NCBI RefSeq assembly: GCF_040448675.1
Contig: NZ_CP159289.1
Span: 248,001 to 312,000, forward strand
Length of the DNA: 64,000 nt
From: Dyadobacter sp. 676
GTDB taxonomy: Bacteria; Bacteroidota; Bacteroidia; Cytophagales; Spirosomataceae
Direction of reading: 5' to 3'
This document shows positions 7,792-15,617 of the stretch, piece after piece. The notes under the pieces were generated by a model. It was given only the letters and a program-made list of their open reading frames with translations, was not told the DNA's origin and did not search any database. A program made the position numbers and the translations under genes. Each line of letters opens with the position of its first letter. Within the stretch, counting starts at the first letter, position 1.

Positions 7792-9622
7792 TATTGGCAT
7801 AAACCGTAATCGATTCCGGCGGCATGATTACCGGTCCGGCTTCCGCTTTTTCGGGCATCGTTTGCGGCCCGTTCCAGACGGTATCCGAAGAGGCGATCAG
7901 CTTATGCCAGGTCAAATGTGCAAATGGCAACGAGACCTCCCGCGGTGTTTTGGAAAAATTAAGGAAGGCCACTACATGCTGCCTCTCCCACACGCGTTCA
8001 ACGATGATCAGCTCCTTTTCTTCAAAAACATCCGCCGATAAACCCTCGCGGTCGCATGCTTTCAGCACGGGCTGGGTTTTACGTAAGCCTATCCATTTCC
8101 TGTAATAACGCAACATAGTCCTGTGCGGCTCGCGGTCGATCAGATGCCATTGCACGCGGGAACGCTCAAACGTAGCGGCAGCCACGGGATCGGGTGCTTC
8201 GCCTTCGAGGTGAAATGCGGCAAATTCCTTTTTTCTACCTTTCCGGACAGCCTCCGCCAGTTCGGGATCGGTATGGCTCACGAAGTATTGAAACGGGTTA
8301 GGCTCCGACCATTCCTCCCCCATGAAAAGCAGGGGCACGAAGGGGCTCGCAAAGACCGCCCCCGCGAGTAATTTCTGCATTTCGAAACTCACCAGCCGGC
8401 TGGTACGCTCGCCCAGCATCCGATTGCCGACATGATCGTGGTTTTGGGAGAAAACAATAAACCGGTGCCCCGGAATGCCATCCGCTTTCATACCGAACTT
8501 TCTTTTCCGGTGGTCGGAATAAATGCCGTCGTACACGTACGCGTCACGATAAGATTTGGCAAGCGAAGCCACACCGTCGAAGTCCGAATAGTATCCGGTC
8601 CGCTCCTGTCCCGAGCTTACCCGCAGCGCATGGTGAAACTCGTCGACCCATTGCGCGTCCATGCCGTACCCCCCGGATTCAACAGGTTTTACAAAACGGG
8701 TATCGTTAAGGTCCATTTCGACGATCAGATAATGCTCCCTGCCCGTTTCCCTCGCAAGCTCATCGGTTTTTTCCCTGATTTCCTGCAAAATATGCACCGG
8801 ACTGAAATCTTTGATCGCATGCACGGCATCGAGCCGCAGGGCGTCGATATGAAAGTCGCGAAACCACATCAATGCATTTTGTACGAAATAATGCCGCACC
8901 GCATCCGACCACGCGTCGTCGAAATTGACGGCCTCTCCCCAGGGTGTATTGTATTTGGCCGTAAAATAATGGCCGAACCGTTCCAGTACGTTTCCTTCCG
9001 GTCCGAGGTGATTATACACCAGGTCGAGGACAACCGCAATGCCCCTTTCATGGCACGCATTCACCAGATACTGCAAGCCGCCCGGACCACCGTAGGAATT
9101 CTGGACACTGTACGGGAACACGCCGTCATAGCCCCAGTTGCGCTCGCCGGCGAACTGTGAAACCGGCATAATCTCGATTGCGTTCACACCAAGCTCCGCC
9201 AGGTAACCGAGCTTTTCTGCTATACCCGCAAATGTTCCCTCCGGCGTAAACGTGCCGGTGTGGAGCTCGTAGATGATGTAATCTTTCATCGCAGGGTTCT
9301 TCCATTGGCCGTCCGTCCAACTGAACTTTCGCACGTCGAATGCGCCCGAAAGGCCATGTACGCCGTCGGGTTGGTGGAGGGTGGCCGGGTCCGGCAATGG
9401 GCCCTGATCGTCGAGCAGGAAGCCATATTTATCACCGGGCCGCAATGCGAACGTTTCCAGCGTCCAGAAGCCGTATGCCCCTTTTTCCAGGTCGAGCGGT
9501 AGCGAATCCCCGAATTTCAATTGTACTTTTTCTGCCTTTGGTGCCCACACGAGCACATTTGCCTCGCCCCGGTCGTTGAAAGTAACACCGGGTCTCACTC
9601 CCATCATTGCTTCGTAACTCAT
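7778..9622 (-). CDS. treZ: Maltooligosyl-trehalose trehalohydrolase
   Basis: 614 residues, GH13 family. An N-terminal carbohydrate-binding/E-set domain (ANVLVWAPKAEKVQL) is followed by the catalytic barrel, with region I LDLVYNHLG, the nucleophile in LRLDAVHAI and the acid in LIVEMDLND, plus a FSQNHDHVGNR region typical of TreZ. TreZ releases trehalose from maltooligosyl-trehalose. The start ATG overlaps the glgX stop (ATGA, 9619-9622), so the two are translationally coupled. The partner TreY, which makes maltooligosyl-trehalose, is not in the window, so the trehalose route is incomplete here. Confidence 0.92.
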   Translation of the reverse strand: MSYEAMMGVRPGVTFNDRGEANVLVWAPKAEKVQLKFGDSLPLDLEKGAYGFWTLETFALRPGDKYGFLLDDQGPLPDPATLHQPDGVHGLSGAFDVRKFSWTDGQWKNPAMKDYIIYELHTGTFTPEGTFAGIAEKLGYLAELGVNAIEIMPVSQFAGERNWGYDGVFPYSVQNSYGGPGGLQYLVNACHERGIAVVLDLVYNHLGPEGNVLERFGHYFTAKYNTPWGEAVNFDDAWSDAVRHYFVQNALMWFRDFHIDALRLDAVHAIKDFSPVHILQEIREKTDELARETGREHYLIVEMDLNDTRFVKPVESGGYGMDAQWVDEFHHALRVSSGQERTGYYSDFDGVASLAKSYRDAYVYDGIYSDHRKRKFGMKADGIPGHRFIVFSQNHDHVGNRMLGERTSRLVSFEMQKLLAGAVFASPFVPLLFMGEEWSEPNPFQYFVSHTDPELAEAVRKGRKKEFAAFHLEGEAPDPVAAATFERSRVQWHLIDREPHRTMLRYYRKWIGLRKTQPVLKACDREGLSADVFEEKELIIVERVWERQHVVAFLNFSKTPREVSLPFAHLTWHKLIASSDTVWNGPQTMPEKAEAGPVIMPPESITVYANIINS

Positions 9623-11799
9623 ATCTTTTGTTCTTCCAATGCGTGTCTGAATACCACTACCGAACGGCTTTCCACCGAAAAACTCTCACCCGATCTCACC
9701 ACCTGCCCGTCGTCGCTTACACAGGCGTCGGCGGTATCGATCACCTTGCGCCACTCACTGCCGTATTTTTCCGGCGGCAATGTATATTCGACGGGCTCGT
9801 AATGCGCATTGAATATCATATAAAAGCTATCGTCGTAGATCGGCCGGCCCTTGGGGTCCATGTGGCGGATCCCCTTTCCGTTCAGAAAAATACCCAGTGA
9901 TTTCGCGAAATCGTGGTTCCAGTTTTCGTCGGGCATTTCCTCTCCATTGGGCAGGAACCACGCTATGTCTTCCAGGCCTATTCCCTTAATGGGCACGCCA
10001 CGGAACCAATGCTTTCGCCTGAACGTAGGGTGTGCCTTACAGAATGCGATCAGTTTCCGGGTAAACGCCAGCAGTTCCTTATCCATCTTGTCCCAGTTGA
10101 GCCATGAAATTTCGTTGTCCTGGCAGTAGGCGTTGTTATTGCCATTCTGCGACCTCCCCCATTCATCACCTGCCACGAGCATAGGCACTCCCTGTGAAAG
10201 GAACAAGGTCGTCAGGAAGTTCCGCTTCTGTTTGTTGCGCAGCTCGATGACGCTCTTATCGTTGGTAGGACCTTCCGCCCCGCAGTTCCAGGAGCGGTTA
10301 TGGCTCTCGCCGTCCCGGTTTTCCTCGCCGTTAGCCTCGTTACGCTTCTCATTATACGAAACCAGGTCGTTCAGGGTAAAGCCGTCATGAGCGGTTATAA
10401 AATTAATGCTTGCCGTAGGCAGGCGGTCCTCGCCTTTGTACAGGTCGGAACTGCCGGTGAAACGTTCGGCAAATTCGGCGAGCATACTGTCGGCGCCACG
10501 CCAGTAATCGCGCATACAGTCGCGGTAGCGGCCGTTCCATTCCGCCCAGCCGATCGGGAATTTCCCTACCTGATAGCCGTCGAAGCCGATATCCCAGGGC
10601 TCTGCAATAAGTTTGACCTGCGAAATCACCGGGTCCTGGTGGATAATGTCGAAAAAGGCGCTCAGCCTGTCGACCTCGTGCAGCTCACGTGCCAGGGTCG
10701 ACGCCAGATCGAACCGGAAGCCATCCACGTGCATTTCGGTGATCCAGTACCGCAAACTGTCCATGATCAATCGCAATACGCTGGGCAACCTGGCATTCAG
10801 CGTGTTACCCGTTCCGGTATAATCCATATAATACCGGCCATCCATCAGGCGGTAATAAGCCAAATTGTCGATTCCCCTGAACGACAGCGTCGGCCCTAAA
10901 TGGTTACCCTCCCCGGTATGGTTGTAGACCACATCGAGAATCACCTCGATACCCGCCTTGTGAAGCTCTTTCACCATATTCTTGAACTCTTTCACCTGCT
11001 CCCCGTAAGCCCCCGAACTACTGTACCGGACGTCAGGAGCAAAAAAACCGATCGAATTATAGCCCCAGTAATTGGAAAGCCCCCGCTCCTGAAGGTGCCT
11101 GTCGGATATAAAATGATGCACCGGCATGAGCTCCACGGCATTGACCCCCAACTTTTTAAGATAAGCAATGCTTTTAGGGTGCGCCAGGCCGGCATATGTG
11201 CCCCGGATCTCCTCCGGAATGTCGGGATGCAGGAAGGTAAAACCCTTTACATGCAGTTCGTAAATAATGGTGTCATGGTAAGGGATTTCGGGCGCGGTTA
11301 CGCCTTCCCAGTCGAAGGTATGGTCTACCACCACTGATTTCGGTATGTAGGGTGCGCTATCCAATTCACTGTAACTGAGGTCTTCTTCCGTATCGCCTAT
11401 GTTATAGCCAAACAGCGCGTCGTGCCATTGTACGGTACCCGAAATAGCCTTCGCATAAGGGTCGATCAGCAACTTGTTCGGGTTAAAACGCAGTCCCACA
11501 GTGGGTTCGTAAGGCCCGTGGACGCGGTACCCGTACAGCTGCCCCGGTTTCAGGCCGGGAACGTAGGCATGCCATACATGGTGCGAAACTTCCCTGATCT
11601 GTATTTTAATGTGTTCGGTTTTCGCATCCGGGCTGTCGAACAGGCACAATTCCACACCTGTGGCGTTCTCGGAATACAGCGCAAAATTTACCCCTTTCCC
11701 ATCCCAGATCGCACCCAGGGGGTACGGTTCGCCCGGATAAACCGCGACATCGTTTTCTTTGGATTGATCGATTAGCTTTTTATTGGCAATCTTCTTCAT
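9619..11799 (-). CDS. glgX: Glycogen debranching enzyme GlgX / TreX-type isoamylase
   Basis: 726 residues, full length for GlgX. An N-terminal E-set domain (PLGAIWDGKGVNFALYSE) is followed by a GH13 barrel: LDVVYNHTGEG (region I), DGFRFDLAS with the nucleophilic Asp (region II), LIAEPWDIG with the acid Glu (region III), NFITAHDGFTLND (region IV) and the GlgX-type VAGDEWGRSQNGNNNAY. It hydrolyses alpha-1,6 branches of glycogen or limit dextrin, supplying linear maltooligosaccharides for the TreY/TreZ route. It is the first gene of a two-gene operon with treZ. A 10-bp hairpin sits 51-73 bases upstream of its ATG. Confidence 0.93.
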   Translation of the reverse strand: MKKIANKKLIDQSKENDVAVYPGEPYPLGAIWDGKGVNFALYSENATGVELCLFDSPDAKTEHIKIQIREVSHHVWHAYVPGLKPGQLYGYRVHGPYEPTVGLRFNPNKLLIDPYAKAISGTVQWHDALFGYNIGDTEEDLSYSELDSAPYIPKSVVVDHTFDWEGVTAPEIPYHDTIIYELHVKGFTFLHPDIPEEIRGTYAGLAHPKSIAYLKKLGVNAVELMPVHHFISDRHLQERGLSNYWGYNSIGFFAPDVRYSSSGAYGEQVKEFKNMVKELHKAGIEVILDVVYNHTGEGNHLGPTLSFRGIDNLAYYRLMDGRYYMDYTGTGNTLNARLPSVLRLIMDSLRYWITEMHVDGFRFDLASTLARELHEVDRLSAFFDIIHQDPVISQVKLIAEPWDIGFDGYQVGKFPIGWAEWNGRYRDCMRDYWRGADSMLAEFAERFTGSSDLYKGEDRLPTASINFITAHDGFTLNDLVSYNEKRNEANGEENRDGESHNRSWNCGAEGPTNDKSVIELRNKQKRNFLTTLFLSQGVPMLVAGDEWGRSQNGNNNAYCQDNEISWLNWDKMDKELLAFTRKLIAFCKAHPTFRRKHWFRGVPIKGIGLEDIAWFLPNGEEMPDENWNHDFAKSLGIFLNGKGIRHMDPKGRPIYDDSFYMIFNAHYEPVEYTLPPEKYGSEWRKVIDTADACVSDDGQVVRSGESFSVESRSVVVFRHALEEQKI

Positions 11800-11849
11800 A
11801 TCAGTCTGTTTGCGTTGGAGAAAACGCCATCCCGACCCGCATTCGCTTT

Positions 11850-11872
11850 TTCTTCCGGCCGTGCCGGAAGAA
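11850..11872. promoter_or_regulatory. Inverted repeat upstream of glgX
   Basis: Perfect 10-base arms TTCTTCCGGC (11850-11859) and GCCGGAAGAA (11863-11872) around a CGT loop, in the 121-base gap between glgX and the divergent small gene at 11921. There is no T-run, so an operator or leader hairpin is more likely than a terminator. Confidence 0.5.
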
Positions 11873-11920
11873 CCATTTCGTCGGGAAAAGTGGCGCTAGT
11901 ACACGTTTTGATACAAAATT

Positions 11921-12259
11921 ATGCCAACAGCCGCCGAACATTTCCGGGAAGAAATTCCCCAATTGCCGCACGGTTACATCAAATTTCCGGTACTCATGGA
12001 CACAACACAGCTGCTCGACACTTTCCGTTTTCTTGAAAAAGTATCCGGGTTCAACGAGGACACGGAATACGACCCGGCCGATCAGAAATTCATCGACATA
12101 CTGGTGACCTTGGCCAGGGAGCGAAATAAAAAGGCTATTGTCGAGGACTTTAATAAGCCATTTTTGCATCCGATGGTGACCGTGCAGCAACGTGTGGAGG
12201 AGCTCAAAGAACTGGTAAGACAGGCGTTGCCTGCCCCTCCCGCTGACGGCGGCGCATAG
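11921..12259 (+). CDS. Small conserved-looking hypothetical protein
   Basis: 112 residues, soluble, with no signal peptide and a helical, charged composition. The best-formed part starts around residue 26 (MDTTQLLDTFRFLEKV), so translation could begin at 11996 instead. I prefer 11921 because the frame is open and no better signal is seen. The codon pattern matches neighbouring real genes. It ends in a short PAPPADGG tail. I do not recognise the family. The reading frame on the opposite strand (11801-12301) looks non-coding. It lies divergent from glgX and upstream of the signalling operon, but 160 bases separate it from the next gene. Confidence 0.5.
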   Translation: MPTAAEHFREEIPQLPHGYIKFPVLMDTTQLLDTFRFLEKVSGFNEDTEYDPADQKFIDILVTLARERNKKAIVEDFNKPFLHPMVTVQQRVEELKELVRQALPAPPADGGA

Positions 12260-12419
12260 TTCCGGACAAAAAGTGAGCTGCCGGGGCCCGTGTTGGTACA
12301 ATTTTTATGCCGCATGCTTGCACATACAAGCATGGAAGCACTTTGTACACGCACTGCCCTTTACGTAAAGCGAGCCAACCGTATATACACTCCGGTGCTT
12401 CGACGATTACCCGATTTTA

Positions 12420-12920
12420 GTGCCCATTTTACCCGAAACCATGATCCTCATTGTCGACGACAGGCCGGAAAACATTTTACCGCTCAAAAAAATCCTGGAA
12501 CTCCACAATTTCAAAACCGACACCGCAGAGTCGGGGGAAGAAGCACTGAAAAAAGTGCTGAGCACGACCTATTCGGTGATCATCCTCGACGTACAAATGC
12601 CGGGTATGGACGGTTTCGAAGTGGCGGAAGCCATCGCCGGTTTCGGAAAAGCGCGCGATACACCGATCATTTTCCTTTCGGCAGTCAACACGGAAAAAAA
12701 ATTCATTACAAAAGGCTACACCTCGGGCGGGATCGACTACCTCACCAAGCCCGTCGACCCCGACATTCTGCTGCTGAAAGTCAAGACGTTTTACAGGCTT
12801 TTCGAGCAGCAGCAGGAGTTAAAAGCGATCCAGGAATCGCTCCGCACCGAAATCGATATCCGCAAACACGCCCAGGAAGAGCTTGCGGCCCGTATGGACG
12901 AGCTTCCAGTTCATCCTTGA
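12420..12920 (+). CDS. REC domain, N-terminal fragment of a frameshifted REC-PAS-histidine kinase
   Basis: 166 residues. REC domain with IVDDRPEN, phospho-acceptor Asp in VIILDVQMPGMDG and the switch Lys in YLTKPVD, then the start of a coiled-coil linker. After ...EELAARMDEL the frame ends in a meaningless PVHP-stop. Shifting +1 after the CTT codon at 12903-12905 continues sensibly as QFILESLPQIAFTIR in the next frame. Without the extra base, 12420-14037 would be one 538-residue protein. The start may be GTG 12420 or ATG 12441; the second gives MILIVDD directly. First gene of the signalling operon. Confidence 0.8.
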   Translation: MPILPETMILIVDDRPENILPLKKILELHNFKTDTAESGEEALKKVLSTTYSVIILDVQMPGMDGFEVAEAIAGFGKARDTPIIFLSAVNTEKKFITKGYTSGGIDYLTKPVDPDILLLKVKTFYRLFEQQQELKAIQESLRTEIDIRKHAQEELAARMDELPVHP

Positions 12921-14037
12921 ATCGCTCCCGCAGATCGCGTTCACGATCCGGACGGACGGGAAGATCGAATACGTGAACAAGCACTGGTTCCAGTACTCGG
13001 CCGACACGCAGGCTTTTCCCGATATTCATCCGGACGACCACATTTGCGACCAGTGGCAGAAGCATTTTGAAAATGGTCTCGAATTTTCGGGCGAAACCCG
13101 TCTGAAACATCTTACGACCGGCGATTACAAATATTTTCTGCTCAAAATAATTCCTGTCCTGCAACACGGCGCAATCGTCCGCTGGGTAGGTACTTTCACC
13201 GATATCCACCAGCAAAAAATTGCCAACGAGATACTGGAACATAAGGTCGAATTGCGAACGAGGGAACTTCTGGACAAGAACTCCGAGCTTGAAACGACCA
13301 ATCACGAGTTGCAGCAATTCGCCTGGGTGGTGTCGCACGACCTCAAAGAACCTCTCCGTAAAATACAGACATTCAGCCATTTGATCAAAGATAAATACCT
13401 CACCGGAAACGACGAAGCCATCTCGTATCTCAACCGTTCGATCAGCTCTTCGGCACGGATGTCGCGGCTCATCAGCGACCTGCTCGATTACTCGCGGCTG
13501 TCGGTAACCGCTCATTTTCAGCCTACCGACCTCAATGCACTGCTGGACGAACTGCTTGCCGATTTCGACGAAACCATCCGCGAGAAAAAAGCCATCATCC
13601 GCAGGGCGCACTTGCCCGTGGTGGAAACGATTCCCAGCCAGATCCGTCAGGTGTTTCAAAACCTGATCAGCAATGCATTGAAATTCTCCCGGCCGGACGT
13701 AGCCCCGCAGGTCGACATCCGCTGCGAAACCATCCCTCATAAGGAATTGACGGGCGCCACGTCGCCGGGCGGTCCTTTTTGCAGGATTACCATCGCCGAC
13801 AACGGCATAGGCTTCGACGAAAAGTTCCTCGACCGGATTTTTGTCATTTTTCAGCGGCTCAATAATATTAACGCATACGAAGGCACGGGCATCGGGCTCG
13901 CCATCGCCAAAAAGATCATGGACAAGCATAACGGGCTGATATCCGCCCGGAGCACCGAAAACGAGGGTTCCGAGTTCATTCTGGTGCTTCCGTTTGTCCA
14001 GGAGCAAGCTCCCGCACCCGTAAAAACCGAAAATTAG
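12883..14037 (+). CDS. PAS-histidine kinase, C-terminal part of the frameshifted REC-PAS-HK
   Basis: The homologous sequence starts at about 12907, not at the nominal TTG at 12883. Visible domains: a PAS domain (ILESLPQIAFTIRTDG onward, about 110 residues), a short coiled coil (ELRTRELLDKNSELE), HisKA with the phospho-His in WVVSHDLKEPLRKI, and HATPase_c with N box NLISNALKFS, G1 ADNGIGFDEKF and G2 GTGIGLAIAKKIMDKHNG. There is no membrane segment, so it is a cytosolic phytochrome/bacteriophytochrome-style kinase module. If the frameshift is real and not bypassed, this part lacks its REC domain and a normal start. It ends 13 bases before the next kinase gene. Confidence 0.8.
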   Translation: MRPVWTSFQFILESLPQIAFTIRTDGKIEYVNKHWFQYSADTQAFPDIHPDDHICDQWQKHFENGLEFSGETRLKHLTTGDYKYFLLKIIPVLQHGAIVRWVGTFTDIHQQKIANEILEHKVELRTRELLDKNSELETTNHELQQFAWVVSHDLKEPLRKIQTFSHLIKDKYLTGNDEAISYLNRSISSSARMSRLISDLLDYSRLSVTAHFQPTDLNALLDELLADFDETIREKKAIIRRAHLPVVETIPSQIRQVFQNLISNALKFSRPDVAPQVDIRCETIPHKELTGATSPGGPFCRITIADNGIGFDEKFLDRIFVIFQRLNNINAYEGTGIGLAIAKKIMDKHNGLISARSTENEGSEFILVLPFVQEQAPAPVKTEN

Positions 14038-14050
14038 CCGACCCTTATCT

Positions 14051-14389
14051 ATGAAGAAAGTCTCCAATTCGATCATCCAGCAATTACAGATCGTATTTTC
14101 CTTCTCCATTCTGCTCCTGTTTTTCAGCCTTCTCGCGTCGTATTACAGCACGCAAAAGCTGATCAATAATTCGGAGCTCGTGAACCATACCAACAAGGTG
14201 CTCATCGAAGCCGAAGCCATTATGTCGCATATGAAGGATGCGGAAACCGGTCAGAGAGGGTTCCTGATCACGTCCGATCCACAGTTTCTCAAACCATACG
14301 AAGGCGCATATGAAAAAACCACCGACAGCTACAACAGCCTGGTGGAGCTTGACCTCCGACAACCCCGTGCAGCAGAAAAACCTCCGTGA
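14051..14389 (+). CDS. CHASE3 sensor region, N-terminal fragment of a large frameshifted hybrid kinase
   Basis: 112 residues: transmembrane segment 1 at about residues 14-32 (FSFSILLLFFSLLASYYS), then a CHASE3-type periplasmic helical domain marked by AETGQRGFLITSD. The frame turns to nonsense after ...SYNSLVEL, where the CTT codon at 14348-14350 is followed by one surplus base; the domain resumes as TSDNPVQQKNLREVKALYEAKF in the next frame. With two single-base corrections (here and at 15423-15425), 14051-17655 becomes one 1200-residue protein: CHASE3, TM, HAMP, GAF, coiled coil, HisKA, HATPase, three REC domains. Confidence 0.8.
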   Translation: MKKVSNSIIQQLQIVFSFSILLLFFSLLASYYSTQKLINNSELVNHTNKVLIEAEAIMSHMKDAETGQRGFLITSDPQFLKPYEGAYEKTTDSYNSLVELDLRQPRAAEKPP

Positions 14390-15617
14390 GGTAAAAGCGT
14401 TGTACGAAGCCAAATTCGGCCAGATGCAGAATATCATCGATATGGCCAAAAAGAACAACAACTTCGCGAACGACACCGAAGAGCGGCTGCGGGAAATGAT
14501 AAGGGGCAGAAAAATTATGGACGACCTGCGGCTTACCATCGAACGAATCAAGGAAGACGAAAATGCAATGCTCTCGGAACGGCTCGAACAACAGCAGATT
14601 TATATCAAATATACTCCTATCCTGCTGATTGCCGCCGCCCTTATATCGATCCTCATCACGATTTCCTCATACATGCGCATCCGCGCCGACATGGGCAAGC
14701 GCATTGCACAGCAGCAGCTCGACGAGGAGAAGTATGCTGAAACCAACCGTCGCATCGGCCATATCGAACAGGTTACCCGAAGGGTTTCTGAGGGCGATTA
14801 TTCGGCGAGAAGCCTGGACGAAACCGACGATGAGCTCGGCCGGATTTCAAGCGCCCTGAACACTATGGCCAGTTCTCTGGAACAGACGTTCAGCGACCTC
14901 AGCGTCCAGAACTGGTTACAAGCCGGCGAGGTGCAGATCAACGACGCGATCCGCGGCGAACGGGTCCTCAAAAAACTGGCCGCAAACCTGATCAACACCC
15001 TGACGTCCTATTCCGGTGCGAGCCTGGGCACGATCTACATCCTCGATGCCGACTGGCAATTCAGCCTGGCAGGCAGCTTCGCCGCGCAGGACGCGCCCCG
15101 TACTGTGGTGCCGCGACAAGGGCTGGCGGGCCAGGTCATCGAGACGAAAAAACCGCTGCTCGTCCGCGACGTACCCGAAAATTACATCAAAGTAACATCC
15201 AGCCTCGGCGAAGCGAGCCCCGCCGCGCTGGCAATCCTTCCGCTGGTGTATTCCTATGAGTGCATAGGGTTAATCGAGCTGGCATTTCTTAAAACGCCGG
15301 AAGACCTTACAATGCGTTTCCTGGAAGAAAACCTAGAAACCATCGCTAGCGGCATCAATTCGGCATTAGATTATGTGAAACTTCAGAACTTTCTGGAAGA
15401 AACACAAGCCCAGGCGGAAGAACTTCCAGACGCAGCACAACGAGCTGGAAAACCTGAATGCGGAACTGGAAGCGCAATCGCAGAAATTGCAGGCCTCGGA
15501 AGAAGAATTGCGGGTACAGCAGGAAGAATTGCAGCAGACCAACGAAGAACTGGAAGAGCGGAGCGCGCTGCTGGAAGAAAAGAACATAGAGATCCAGAAA
15601 AAGGCCGAAGAGCTTGA
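14310..15617 (+). CDS. CHASE3 end, TM2, HAMP and GAF: middle fragment of the hybrid kinase
   Basis: Homologous from about 14351 to 15425. In order: the rest of the CHASE3 helices, transmembrane segment 2 (YTPILLIAAALISILITIS), HAMP (ending ELGRISSALNTMASSLEQTF), a GAF domain (LINTLTSYSGASLGTIYIL to LGLIEL-type strands around IGLIELAFL), and the first turns of a coiled coil (LEETQAQAEEL). At CTT 15423-15425 the frame again needs +1; the remaining 60 or so residues of this ORF are Ala/Arg-rich out-of-frame translation. The GAF domain may bind a small cytosolic ligand; the CHASE3 domain senses something in the periplasm. Confidence 0.8.
   Translation: MKKPPTATTAWWSLTSDNPVQQKNLREVKALYEAKFGQMQNIIDMAKKNNNFANDTEERLREMIRGRKIMDDLRLTIERIKEDENAMLSERLEQQQIYIKYTPILLIAAALISILITISSYMRIRADMGKRIAQQQLDEEKYAETNRRIGHIEQVTRRVSEGDYSARSLDETDDELGRISSALNTMASSLEQTFSDLSVQNWLQAGEVQINDAIRGERVLKKLAANLINTLTSYSGASLGTIYILDADWQFSLAGSFAAQDAPRTVVPRQGLAGQVIETKKPLLVRDVPENYIKVTSSLGEASPAALAILPLVYSYECIGLIELAFLKTPEDLTMRFLEENLETIASGINSALDYVKLQNFLEETQAQAEELPDAAQRAGKPECGTGSAIAEIAGLGRRIAGTAGRIAADQRRTGRAERAAGRKEHRDPEKGRRA

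Noticed and set aside
11801..12301. Minus-strand open frame covering the 112-residue gene
   Set aside because: Its composition (FFKKTESVEQLCC, RHGRKKKRMR) looks non-coding, and the plus-strand frame has a codon pattern like its neighbours.
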